This document shows positions 29,160 through 39,703 of a DNA stretch of 64,000 nucleotides, piece after piece. The DNA lies in the NCBI GenBank assembly GCA_963995525.1, contig CAXEFP010001001.1, forward strand, positions 1-64,000, given 5' to 3'. The notes under the pieces were generated by a model. The model saw nothing but the letters and a program-made list of their open reading frames with translations, did not search any database and was not told the DNA's origin. This DNA is from Escarpia spicata (taxonomy: Eukaryota > Annelida > Polychaeta > Sabellida > Siboglinidae). The position numbers were made by a program, and so were the translations under genes. Numbering within the stretch: the stretch's first letter is position 1; each line of letters starts with the position of its first letter.

Positions 29160-31420
29160 CTAATGAGTCTGAAAGTCCAAATCACAGTGACAGAACTTGG
29201 GTGTGATAAGGGGGGTGGGGAGAGAATCACATTAGTGAAGCCTCCATTTGGAAATCTATATCATAAATGGACCAATGACATTGCAGAAGGGTGATTAAAC
29301 AATCTTTTTTTGTTTACTTCAGCTAATTAAACACATGTGAAGAGGTTGGGAGCAACCCTAATGACATCTTGGCAGAGTGACTACTGGCATTCAGCTCCTA
29401 GGCCCAGGCTGCCAGGACATACTGTCACCTGACTTGATCAGTACTCAATCAGGCAAGTGCCACAGTGTATTGAATGTCTACTAATTGGGTTGTATAATAC
29501 AATTGAACTCATTAAGACGTCTGGCCTTTGAAGAATCCACACTTTAAGGTCATATATCATGTATAATTATAGTTGTCTAATAGGGAAAAAGTAAAAAAAT
29601 CAATATAAATGCAACATAACAACTGCCTGTATGTGATATGTTTACAGAAAACATACTGGGCTTTCTGGAAAACAGGGTTAGGTCTTCATATATGCCGGAT
29701 GAGAAAGTGTGTACAGTGTAGAGTTATGCCAGATTAGAATATGTCCAACAGTAAAATGCTTACTCATATGGTGCCCGGTCAAGTAGGGTGGCGCTTTTGA
29801 AATGTGTATAGAAAAAAAACATGTGGATGAATTACCCAAAAAAATATTGCACAGTGTTTGAGATAGGAGTGCCTCTAAAATATAGTAATTTCAATTTTTT
29901 TCTCAAAAATTGCCAAACCTATTTGGGGTCAGCACACTGTTGAACTTCCTGCTTGATTACAGACGAAACAAAGTGCAGTATATTTTTGAGAAATGACTTT
30001 ATAATATTCACTTGCTCTGACATAAGTGCACTTGAGTAGTCAGATTTCTAGATGTGATTGTTGAAGCTGTTGACAGTAAAATGGTGTCTTTTTAGCTGAT
30101 TTTCCTAAGCGGAAGGGTATCTGGCAGCAATTTGGCTAGTTGACACTTTAGCCGGATTACTGCCTGCATCCAGTTGTAAATATTGATGGGTGTCATACAT
30201 ACAGGCATTTTGCAAGAGCTAGAGATATGAGATTTTGACTAAACTCGACCAGCATGTCAATGAGATGATAATAACAGCAGGTGAGAAGTTTAAGAAACTT
30301 TATAGGTCACGTTTTCTTATAATCACACAAAACGTTAACATGGTCGCCAATGGGAAAACTGACAGTGTGCTGACCCCTTATAATGACTAACCGGAAGTTG
30401 CATTGAGCTGACCGGAACTTGATGATTCTGGAGACAGAGTATCTCATTATAATCAAACTGGCACATAGATTAAGGTTTCCCTCTTTGACGGCTTGAACTT
30501 CGAGCGCCTAATTTCAGGGATTAATCTACGACCTCTAGAACAGGACGAGACACTTTTATGGAGTAAGTCAGTTCATTCCCTAACGGTTCCGAAGTTAAAA
30601 AGTAATGTACATGTAAAATATAATGTGGGCGTAATTTATAAAACATAACCTAACAGTTGCAGGAACCATGCTTGCGGTAAAAACTTTGGGAAAACAGCTT
30701 ATGCATCATAGACTTGGCATCATGGAGTATACGCAGACACAATACTGCTGATGTCTACCCTCATGCCAATAGCATAGCAATGTGAATATTATTTGACAGT
30801 TCTACACTGTCACGACTAGGGCCTATCGTGACGTGAACTTTACATTCTCTCCGACCTTCGTCATTTGGTGTTGATGTAACGATACTCTGTGCTTTCAAAC
30901 TTTTTGTAAATTTACTTTAACGACTGTCTCCAAGGCATCCTGTCGGGTGACAGGCATGTTTGCTAGTAATAATAAGGTAACTTCTTTTGCACCTAAATTT
31001 TCATACCAAGCTCTGAGGTGCACCAATACAAAAGGGTTAGTCAATCCAGGTAAGTTTTTAAATGATGGTGAAATTGTGTAATAAATTAAATCTGATGAAC
31101 AGTAATGGACCGGAAAATAGTTGCAAATATAGTTTTGCAATTTCAAGGAGGAGGCTGGCCTTGATTCCAAACCTCGATTTCTGTTTTATTTTCCTCACTG
31201 ATCTTGCACTGCTCTCTTCATCGACTGTCTCCATTCCCCTCTATCTTTCACTCTCATTCTTGACTCCTCTCAGAATCCTTCCAGATCTCTAGACCATAAA
31301 CTCATTTAGTGAACTTCCTCCTAATAAATGATCACCGCTGGAATGGGACAGACCATTACACTTTAAGCTATTGTAATGCCCACTTAGCCACATATCAATT
31401 TGTCATTCATGTCAAAATGA
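29160..31420. other. Non-coding stretch upstream of the transposase
   Basis: AT-rich sequence. Apart from the inverted-repeat segment at 29925-30377 I see no exon, RNA gene or array. It may include the 5' part of the transposon that carries the transposase. Confidence 0.45.
29925..30377. mobile_element. 453-bp segment bounded by perfect 16-bp inverted repeats
   Basis: The left end GGGGTCAGCACACTGT (29925-29940) is the exact reverse complement of 30362-30377. Pairing continues weakly inward (TTTTCCC against ACTTCCT). The interior is AT-rich without coding potential. No convincing flanking target duplication is visible (left flank CTATTT, right flank TTATAA), so it may be a MITE or part of a larger element. 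Confidence 0.65.
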
Positions 31421-31439
31421 AATGTTCAACTTCCTACAG

Positions 31440-31662
31440 CAGCACCAGTGCTGGGAAGGCAGGAGGAATACACAGATCTGTCTCCCGGACTTACAGCAGC
31501 ACCAGTGCTGGGAAGGCAGGAGGACTACACAGATCTGTCTCCCGGACTTACAGCAGCACCAGTGCTGGGAAGGCAGGAGGACTACACAGATCTGTCTCCC
31601 GGACTTACAGCAGCGGTAGTGATGTGAAATATTCCTACGATGACGACTTCACCCAGCATGAA
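31440..31662 (+). CDS. Exon with three 57-bp in-frame repeats (Ser/Arg-rich)
   Basis: A splice acceptor (TTCAACTTCCTACAG) precedes 31440 and a consensus donor (GAA then GTAAGT) follows 31662. The product has three near-identical 19-residue repeats, YSSTSAGKAGG then I or L then HRSVSRT, followed by YSSGSDVKYSYDDDFTQHE. The DNA repeats differ by only one or two bases, so the expansion is recent or homogenised. Each repeat also carries the acceptor-like CTTACAG before CAGCACC. The Ser/Arg/Tyr-rich, low-complexity composition resembles an intermediate-filament or linker head but I cannot name the protein. The exon ends in phase 0, matching the Glu-rich exon at 34830. Confidence 0.55.
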
Positions 31663-31729
31663 GTAAGTGTGTAATACGCTATGTATTTAGTCAAGTGGTT
31701 TACATTTGTGTGAATGTAAATAATAATAA

Positions 31730-33575
31730 AATAAATAATAATTTTATTTATAAAGCGCCGTATATCCGGAATATAATTCTGCTCAGAGGCGCATAAAAAT
31801 ACAACATTGTTACAATATAAATATACAATTGTTTGAGCTTACATGGTAAATATATTACATAAGATACATAAATTATTATGTAGAAAATGTAAGGCTCCTA
31901 AAATTTGTAATGTATAAGCCTAGCTTATCCATAATAAATTAATAGTAAAGTAAACTAATAAATTAATAATAAAATAGGATAAGTCAATAATTAATAATAA
32001 AATAATATTGAAAAAAAACCATATAATTATGATTAAGATAAATGCAATATAGTACATACTACAAGTAGTCGACAAATGCGGCTTTAAAAAGATATGTTTT
32101 CAAATGTGACTTAAAAAGTTCAAGAGAGTCTATCTGGTGCAGACAGTCCAGCAGATCATTCCCCAGGCACGGTGCCGTCACTGAAAAACCACGCTGACCA
32201 TATCGTTCTAAATTGTGGCGGGGTACGCTTCCGGCGGAGCGAAGCTGGCGGCCCGCCGTGTATTCAACAATCATGTTTTCAGTATTTTGTATATTATACG
32301 TCATCGAATGGGCAACCAGTGTAGTGCGATCAGCACAGGCATGATGTGGAGGTGATCTCGGCGTCGTTGCTGCGTTACTACATGCGCCGCTGAATTTTGC
32401 ACCCGTTGCAATTTTTGTAGCAATCGCTCGTTGATGCCAAACAACGCCGCATTACCGTAGTCCAGCTTTGAGGTCACTGGAGCATAAACGATGGTTTTAC
32501 ATGCATCAACGGTCAAGCTCTGTGTTATCTGGGCAATGTTGTGCAGCTGGAAATATGCCGCCTGGCACGTACGAGCAACTTGCACTGACATATCCAGCCC
32601 ACTGTCCAAGAAAACGCTGATGTCTCGTACTGTCGGCTGAGGCGCTATGTCACACCCACACACGTGGACTCTTGTAATCGCAGGAGGCACTTTGGTGTTA
32701 GGTGCGTAAAAGACAATTGTTTCGGTCTTTGCCTCATTTAGTAACAATTGATGGTTCGCCATGCAATGCTTTATGTCGATGGTGCATTGTTCAATACGGC
32801 GGGTAGCATTGTCTGCGTCACATGGCTGATCACGTGGGAAATCAACATAGAGTTGAGTGTCATCGGCATACATGTGGTATTTCAAGCAGTGTTTAGCGAA
32901 TATGGCAGTGATTGGCATACAGTATACTGTGAACAGTAAGGGACCAAGAACCGATCCCTGAGGCACACCATAGCGCAACAGTTGCCGGCGAGAAATGGCA
33001 TTGCCAATTTTTATCTCCAGTGTTCTGTCCATCAAGTAAGATGCCACCCACGCCAGCGCCGAGTCACGGATTCCGATGGATTTCTTTTGTCCGAGTAGTA
33101 TAGCGTGGTCAACAGTGTCGAAAGCAGCAGTGATCAAGAAGGACGAGTATTACTCCTTTTTGACAGTCGAGTGCCTGTATGATATCGTCGTGAATACGCA
33201 TGAGTGCTGTTTCGGTGCTGTGGTGCGGACAATATGTGCACTGGAACGGGTCAAGCAGTTTGTTTTCGTCAATGTAGCAGCGAAGGTCAGCCGCGACATG
33301 TATCTCCAATACCTTTGACACAAAGCTGAAATTGGATATAGGGCGGTAGTTCGTAATGTCATTTGCATCAAGACCAGTCTTCTTGAGCAGTGGCATGACC
33401 AGCGCATGTTTCATTTCAGATGGCACCGTCGCAGATTCCAGTGACAGATTGATGATACTCGCCAGAATTGGTGCGATGATATTGATGTCAAGGGTCGAGA
33501 GAGCTAGATTTGCAAGGGCATTTGTTCATGAGTCGAACGATAGCTGTAGCTTTTGTCGGTGTAGATGCTGACAGA
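31730..33575 (-). pseudogene. L2-like non-LTR retrotransposon, reverse-transcriptase part, decayed
   Basis: Read on the minus strand. The upstream part (to about 33110) has TAIVRLMNKCPCKSSSLDP, NIIAPILASIINLSL, VMPLLKKTGL and NYRPISNFSF. It continues in another frame with AAFDTVDHAILL, RYGVPQGSVLGPLLF and the catalytic YADDTQLY, then LDYGNAALFG and HWLPIR. A TGA follows HWLPIR, after which TAGRQLRSA, ERYGQRGFSV and FKSHLKTYLF close the protein in a third frame (stop at 32059). At least two frameshifts (about 33490 and 33120), one nonsense change and a deletion near 32290 disable it. The 3' UTR ends in a GCGCCTCTGAGCAG...GGCGCTTTATAAAT tail and ATT-type repeats at about 31730. The 5' part is missing and a SINE abuts it. 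Confidence 0.88.
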
Positions 33576-33583
33576 GTACAAAT

Positions 33584-33905
33584 GTGGAGCACAATGGCAC
33601 AATGGCTAGAGCATCAGACTCTCGATCGAGAGAATCCGGGTTTGAGTCCTGTGTCAAGCTTTGGGCAAGTTTGTACACTCTGCGTTGCTCCAGTTCACTC
33701 AGCTGTAAGAATGAGTACTTGGCTATATGCAGTGGTCGAAATTTGTGTACGAATAGTCTTCGCACATTAATTGAAGCATGGCTAAATGTTTCATAGAGAA
33801 GTCAAGATGGTGTTCGATTGAACTGGTCTGCCAGGGAGTAAAGTGTAAAAAAGCACTTTGAGCAGTCCTAAGGACTGGATACTGCGCTATATAAGAACTC
33901 ATCTG
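33584..33905 (+). mobile_element. Full-length tRNA-derived SINE
   Basis: The head carries an A-box-like TGGCTAGAGCATC (33602-33614) and a B-box-like GGGTTTGAGTCC (33639-33650) for RNA polymerase III. The body has the shared TTTGTGTACGAATAGTCTTCGC block. The tail reads GCACTTTGAGCAGTCC...GGATACTGCGCTATATAAGAAC. It sits directly at the truncated 5' side of the L2-like LINE. Confidence 0.85.
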
Positions 33906-33989
33906 TGTGTAATACATTGTGTATTTAGTCTTAGTGCTTTTGATTGAGTGAATGTCAATTTACTAGTATAAAACATAACAGCAATTAAA

Positions 33990-34420
33990 ACATGGATCAA
34001 TACAAGTTAAATCAGAGATCAATATCGAGATTATCACAAAAATCAACACAGATCAATGCAGATCAATATGGAGATCAACACAGATCAATATGGGTATCAA
34101 TATGGATGTCAGAGATCAGCATAGATCAGTATAGAGAACAACGCATTGATAAACATAGATATCCTTACAGAGATCAAGACAGATCAATATAGAGATCAGT
34201 GCAGAAATCAACACTGAGATCAATACAGAGATCAATACAGAAATCACCACATATATAAATGCAGAGATCAACACAGATGAATACAAATCAATACTTTATA
34301 AAGATCAGTGCAGAGATCAACATAAAGCAATAGAGACCAACCCAGGTCAACATAGATCAATACAGTGATCAATATAGATAAATAAGATATTTAAGATACA
34401 CAGAGATCAATATATGTTTG
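33990..34420. repeat. Degenerate GATCA-based minisatellite
   Basis: Irregular repeats of about 11-14 bp built around AGATCAAYAYAGA (for example AGATCAACACAGATCAATA). The GATC word recurs more than 20 times in 400 bp. One frame stays open (starting MDQYKLNQRS) but only because of the repeat. Confidence 0.85.
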
Positions 34421-34829
34421 TTGGAATCTTTGAAAATATAGTGTCACATATTTGGTAGCAGGGAGCCAGACAGTTTCTCTACCTGCAGTTAGCAGGTATA
34501 GTAATTTGCAACATGAAGTCTTCTGTGCTGAACGTGGGAAAATGGGAAATCATTGAACATCAAAGGGCATTGCGGTTAACTCTGCCCGACTCGACTGCAT
34601 TGCCATAATTCTTATTTTGAAACTGGATGTTTTGTTTACTAATACTATTAGAACAGGTGGTCGTGCCATCAAATTGCGACTGTTGTTACGCGCTTACTAA
34701 ACACTATTTGGCTGGCAGTAAACCTTCAGCATTATTGTCACAGAAAATTATAATAAATGAACAGACTCATCACTGCCTCCTTTGATACTTCCTTCTACTC
34801 AACTCAACAACTATTGTGGTGTTTAATAG

Positions 34830-34949
34830 GAGGAAGAGGAGGAGCACCAAGAGGAGGAAGTAATCCAGGAGGAGGAGGAGAGAGAGGAGAGGGAGGCCGC
34901 CCACCAGGCTGAGGTGGCCTACATTGAGAGGAAGCTGCAGGCGTTGGAA
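34830..34949 (+). CDS. Glu-rich coiled-coil exon
   Basis: The acceptor GTGTTTAATAG precedes a 120-bp open segment encoding EEEEEHQEEEVIQEEEE, then REEREAAHQAEVAYIERKLQALE, with a strong coiled-coil heptad pattern. A weak donor-like GTCAGG follows. Phase 0 at both ends matches the exon at 31440-31662 and the exon at 38171-38275. AEVAYIERKLQALE loosely recalls the helical bMERB domain of MICAL-type proteins, but Glu-rich coils give such matches easily. The gene is not identified. Confidence 0.5.
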
Positions 34950-35009
34950 GTCAGGGCGAGTCTGTCGCTCTCCCCTCCCCCCCACCCTCCCCCACAGTCA
35001 CACCACGAG

Positions 35010-36395
35010 CGTATGTACACTAAAGCCCTGCGCTGGGCGGGTTTTGGCCTGCAGCCTGCGGGGGCCCGCTGGCTGGATTTTTGTTGTTGTTGCGGTGCGG
35101 GTTAAGTTTCAATTTGGGCGGGGCGGTCTGCGGGTCAGGTCACTGCAGGGCGGGGCGGTCTGCGGGCTAGTTATTTCTACATGCCAGCTACTGCAGGCTG
35201 ATTTTTTAAACTCATTAATGGTCACCAGTTACTCAAAGGTGGGACATTCTTTGAACTAGTTAATTGGGGATTACCGGATTGTCCTTTTGTTTGTGTTTAA
35301 ACAGTGTTATGATAACATGTGCTGGCCTACCCTGCCAGCTTCAGTCAGGTGTGATTAGTGGCTTCTTCCAGGTGGAAGTATCAGTTCAGGCCATCAATCT
35401 GTTTGTGTAATTAAGCCACCAGGATGTCCATAAAGAGCAGTTACCCCACCAATTAGACAGGAAATGCCTTTGATGTGTGGAGACTGGAGACCATGCCACT
35501 TGGCACTAGCTGACAGTGCTAACTTCTAAGAATAAGAACTGCCAGTCTTCCTCTGTAGAAGTAAGATGGCTCAAGTCAAATGCCTTCTACAATAGATAAA
35601 AAGGTTGGACTCTTGATAAGCCAAAAGGCTTCCTTGTCCACCTGCCATCTAGAGTTAATTCTCTGGATGGCAATCTTGTTAAATCTTGTTTAATCTACAC
35701 TAGTATAATCCTGTGCCAGTAGCCTGGTCCAGAGTGGATTTTGAGCCTGTTATATAGACATGTGAAAACCCTCTCAACAATCGGTAGTCTACGATCAGAA
35801 AATATAAATTGCAAACTTCTAATATAAGCAGATTGCAAATTGCAACACTGCCTTTGTGCACCAGACTCAACCTTTGAACGACTCATGTTCATGCAGTACA
35901 ATGGTAAATAGATTATAAGATCATAGGATGCCACTGAAATTAATGCCAGCGGTGTGAATTTCATTGTTCTTCATAATAAAAAAATTATCAACTGCCATTG
36001 CATATTCACTTGTGCCGAGTTATATCAGTTAGATTAGTTAATAAATTACCATTTGTACTCTGTACCTTTACTTTGCCCCAGGTCTGCTTATCACCTCCAG
36101 GCATTTACCTTATAATGACAAGGGTTCTATTTTTTATTAAAGATGGAATTCCAAGTACGACATGGTTGTTACCCAGCGCCGTGCATTTGTTAATATTGTA
36201 AACAACAACGATTAATAAAGATGATATATTTTTAATGATTCCATGTTGTGGGCTGCGGGGCGGGTGCGGGCTGACTTTTGACTAATTACTGTGGGGTGGG
36301 TTGCTGGCCAAGTTACTGCGGGGTGGGGCGGGCTGCGGGCTACAAAGTGGCAAAATATGTGGGGCGGGGCGGTCTGCGGTTTGAGTTGTACTATG
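35010..36395. repeat. Two G-rich clusters (GCGGGGCGGTCTGCGGG) about 1 kb apart
   Basis: GGGCGGGGCGGTCTGCGGG-type motifs cluster at 35040-35175 and again, in the same orientation, at 36245-36385. The kilobase between is AT-rich without a convincing exon. It contains the 35649-35692 block shared with the unit 2 insertion. The paired clusters could be the ends of a dispersed repeat. Confidence 0.55.
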
Positions 36396-36540
36396 CACCA
36401 CCAGCATAAGTTTATTTAATTATTTAACATACGTAACTTTTATTAGTATTTTTTATATTGCATGTACATTTGTTTTATTTGTTTTAATATGCTGCTTCAC
36501 TCCAAATGAATTTCCCTCCCAAGGGACAATAAAGTAATAT

Positions 36541-36736
36541 GATTGATTGTGATTGATTGTGATTGATTGTGATTGATTGTGATTGATTGTGATTGATTGT
36601 GATTGATTGTGATTGATTGTGATTGATTGTGATTGATTGTGATTGATTGTGATTGATTGTGATTGATTGTGATTGATTGTGATTGATTGTGATTGATTGT
36701 GATTGATTGTGATTGATTGTGATTGATTGTGATTGA
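36541..36736. repeat. Perfect decamer array (GATTGATTGT), about 20 copies
   Basis: About 20 uninterrupted, identical 10-bp units follow AATATGATTGATTGT. Because 10 is not a multiple of 3 the array is open in several frames with a 10-residue peptide period (ITINHNQSQS on the minus strand). A GTGGGTGGGTGG run follows at about 36785. Confidence 0.95.
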
Positions 36737-37185
36737 TGTACACCTTGCAGTAAACACTCGGTGTGTGTGTGTTGTTGTGAGTGAGTGGGTGGGTGGGTGG
36801 GTGGGTGTGAGTGTGTCTGCAATACCTGGATATGTGCGTGCATGCATAAATTAAGCACAGTGTTATCATCAATACAACATTCAGAGTAGTAATGATTGTT
36901 GGCAGACCAATCAGCAGGGCTGTTTGTGCCATTGTAATACTGTTTGTAAACATGCTTCTTAAATTTTATTCCGCAATTTTACTTATTTGTCAACCTGACA
37001 TCAACAATTGTTGACGATGGCAGCATCGTGCACCAATTCACCATTTATACCAAGCCATGCGATGGCGTCCACCACAAATTATAGTTTTGGTTTGCTTTCC
37101 TGGCTATTTGCTATTTTGTGACGTTCCCGCCATACTATCGCAATAGTTGTGACATTATCACAATTTGTATTTCTGTATTAGTACA

Positions 37186-37560
37186 GGTATCACAATACCA
37201 TTACAATAGTAGCTCCAAACTTTCATGGTGTTGTTTTTACGTTTTAGGTATAAAGAACACAAAACACCTCAACGACTTCTGTTACCGCAAACTCTCTCTG
37301 CTGAAACAGAAATACCAACAAGCAAGTGGTAATGACACAACTGGTCATATCACGTACAATGCAGAATAAGCCGCCATTGGATCGCAGTGGCGCACACGTC
37401 TCCTATGTTCCTTTCAAATAAATGTTTCAGTAAATGTCCGATACATATATATAAATATATCAATATTAAAATACGCTATTTCCAAATAGCCAGTATTATT
37501 TGCAATCATTTCCACCACTCAAAGCGAACCAGATTGTCTGTTAGATTAAATGACCTTTGA
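37186..37560 (+). repeat. Duplicated segment A with exon-like core (copy 1)
   Basis: This stretch (from ACCATTACAATAGTA) matches 39700-40085 at high identity. The core has TTTTTACGTTTTAG followed by an open stretch with LNDFCYRKLSLLKQK or, in another frame, PQRLLLPQTLSAETE. The acceptor-like context is shared, but no frame is clearly conserved between copies, so coding status is uncertain. The two copies lie about 2.5 kb apart. Confidence 0.6.
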
Positions 37561-37569
37561 ACTCTGAAA

Positions 37570-38165
37570 CTGATTGCGTGTATGACCTTGTACACAGATT
37601 ATATTGTCATTATCTCCATAGCATTTTTCTAAATTCTGTTTTGAAATAGTTTGTCTTTTTAATTTTTCTGATCAACAAAGTGTGATTTAGCTCTTAATAA
37701 GCACTGTATTATTATTATTAAAAGCATAGGACTTTAAATTTAACGTAACTATTATGAAATAATAGTTTTCAAAGATAACCAGTCACACCAGTTATAATTA
37801 CATCTGGTTCCTAAGGGGCTTATCTAGATGAACATTGCTGGGATTAAACAAAAATAATATACAGCTGTATATAAAGTTGAAATATATGTGCATCCATCTG
37901 AATATGTGTTAATAATTAAATTATTGTTTATTATCAATTAATGACATTTTAGGAGAAAACCTAAACAAGGAAGTTCAACTTCTAAATATGATATAATTAT
38001 AAGCTGTTAAAAGACTGTTTTGGAAGTTGATTAATTTAGCTGATGGGAGAAGATCATCCATCAGACATATCCAGAGTAAATTATTAGAGCAGTTAGAAAA
38101 ATATTTAAATAAAATTCTTAGCTCAAATGTTGAATCTTGCTGAAGATCTCGTTTCATCTTCTGCA
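37570..38165. other. AT-rich intronic sequence
   Basis: No exon, array or element recognised. Confidence 0.5.
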
Positions 38166-38170
38166 GAGAG

Positions 38171-38275
38171 AAGATGGCAGAATTGGCTGAAGAAGAATTT
38201 TTCCGTACCAAGACTACAAAAATGTTAGCACGACTCCTGGAGCAGAAATTAGAGAAACACCTTTTAAAATACTCT
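38171..38275 (+). CDS. Coiled-coil exon (35 residues)
   Basis: Acceptor-like TCTGCAGAGAG before and a consensus donor (TCT then GTAAGTG) after. The 105-bp frame reads KMAELAEEEFFRTKTTKM then LARLLEQKLEKHLLKYS, a heptad-rich helix. If the acceptor is the last AG, it is phase 0 on both sides, compatible with the Glu-rich exon upstream and the RAD50-like exon at 40697. It does not match RAD50 as I know it, so it may belong to an upstream gene or to a fusion. Confidence 0.45.
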
Positions 38276-38465
38276 GTAAGTGTTTATTTTATGTGTGAAT
38301 GTGAAGATTTACTGACAGTTGTTGACCTTCTGTTGTACCAAATATTTATTTTAGAAACCATTCTATAATGGCCAACAAATCGTGTCATAGGACACATGCT
38401 CCTCGTGAATTATCATGTCGTAATTAACTGTTACATTTTAAAAACAATTTGTTCTGTAGCAGTAA

Positions 38466-38797
38466 CTAGATAATTCTTGGAAATTCTGATGAGAGTGGTT
38501 TTGTGGGTAGTTCCATGGAAAATTGAATTTGTGTTATTTATTATAATAAACGGTCCACTAAGTTGTGCAATGAAGTTGTTTGGCTGAAAAAGAGTATTAT
38601 CTTGTTTAAAAAAATTATAAACAAATATTAAAAATACAATTTTTACCAATTGTTTTACTCTTTATTCAGCCAAACTACTTCATTGCACAATATATGATAT
38701 TATTTGTTAGAATACATAACAAAAATTAAAATATTAATTAAATTTCAATGGGACTATCCACAACACCGCCCCATCAGAATTTCCCAGAATTATTTGA
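38466..38797. mobile_element. Foldback element with arms of about 130 bp
   Basis: The left arm (about 38466-38603) and the right arm (about 38650-38797) are inverted complements at roughly 75-80 percent identity. For example TTGTGCAATGAAGT/TTTGGCTGAA on the left pairs with CAGCCAAACTACTTCATTGC on the right, and AATTCTTGGAAATTCTGATG with CATCAGAATTTCCCAGAATT. The loop is AT-rich. A further copy of the right arm lies at 39296-39452. Confidence 0.8.
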
Positions 38798-39295
38798 TTA
38801 CCATGGTTACCATTATGCAAATTTATTATGATTTAATATATGGCCTTCTTTGCATACATACTTCAAATTTGGTCAAGATAGGACATGTAGTTTTTAAGAT
38901 ATGACAGTTAATTAAAATATGACATTTAACAAGGACTAACGTTTACAGGCTTGTTCATACCAGCTTACCCCACCTTACTCATTTATATAACTGAGTACTT
39001 AGCACATCGTACAGGTAGCTAAAGTGAAACACATTGACATCATATCCAAATGAATGTAGATTCTCATTCACTAATGTCTAACGTGAGGTTGGAAATAAGA
39101 CGATTGCACTTGTGCAGTTTCTTTCCAGTGCTCCTATTTTATTTTATAACGTGAAGTTGTCTCTTCCACAACCCATGATCAGCTAATGGCAGTGATTATT
39201 AGCAGGAAGTTGAGAAATATACAGCCTGGTCAGAAAATTAATAAAAAATAAATTAATTGGCGTGTTGTTTGTGCAATGTGTATACATGTGTGTAA

Positions 39296-39452
39296 AATAT
39301 TAATTAAATTTCCTTGGGACTATCCACAACACCGCCCCATCAGAATTTCCAAGAATAATTTGATTACCATGGTTACCATTATGCAAATTTATTATTATTT
39401 AATATTTGGCCTTCTTTGCATACATACTTCAAATTTGGTCAAGATAGGATAG
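39296..39452. repeat. Solo arm copy of the foldback element
   Basis: Closely matches 38730-38882, sharing GGGACTATCCACAACACCGC, GATTACCATGGTTACCATTA and CAAATTTGGTCAAGATAGGA. It has the same orientation as the right arm of the foldback element. Confidence 0.85.
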
Positions 39453-39703
39453 GTAGCAGTGCTGCTGGAGACATCTCGACTGAGACATCAGAAAACAACG
39501 TGCCGCATCAGAACACCGATGACGAGGACACGGAGTGACCTTCTGAACCACAGACAGAGTACTCTGCAGACAACGAAAGTCGGTCGGTCACTCGAGACAG
39601 GACGAGTGAGTCTGCTACTCCCACAAGTAGACACTATGGTGAAGGGGACCACATCGACAAAACCTCTGGTGATGAATCATCGACTGAAGTCTCCTGCAAA
39701 CAG
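39453..39703 (+). pseudogene. Possible exon, Ser/Thr/Glu-rich, with in-frame TGA
   Basis: After GATAGGATAG a frame reads GSSAAGDISTETSENNVPH, then NTDDEDTE, a TGA (39536-39538), then PSEPQTEYSADNESRS...TSGDESSTEVSCKQ. Codon use and the acidic Ser/Thr-rich composition look protein-like, but the stop and the lack of a clear donor argue for a dead exon. Duplicated segment A (copy 2) follows at once. Confidence 0.25.

Noticed and set aside
30895..31170. 91-codon minus-strand frame
   Set aside because: No motif, no splice context; ordinary AT-rich chance frame.
33595..33660. A functional tRNA gene
   Set aside because: A and B boxes are present but the sequence continues into a SINE body and tail and lacks a plausible cloverleaf end.
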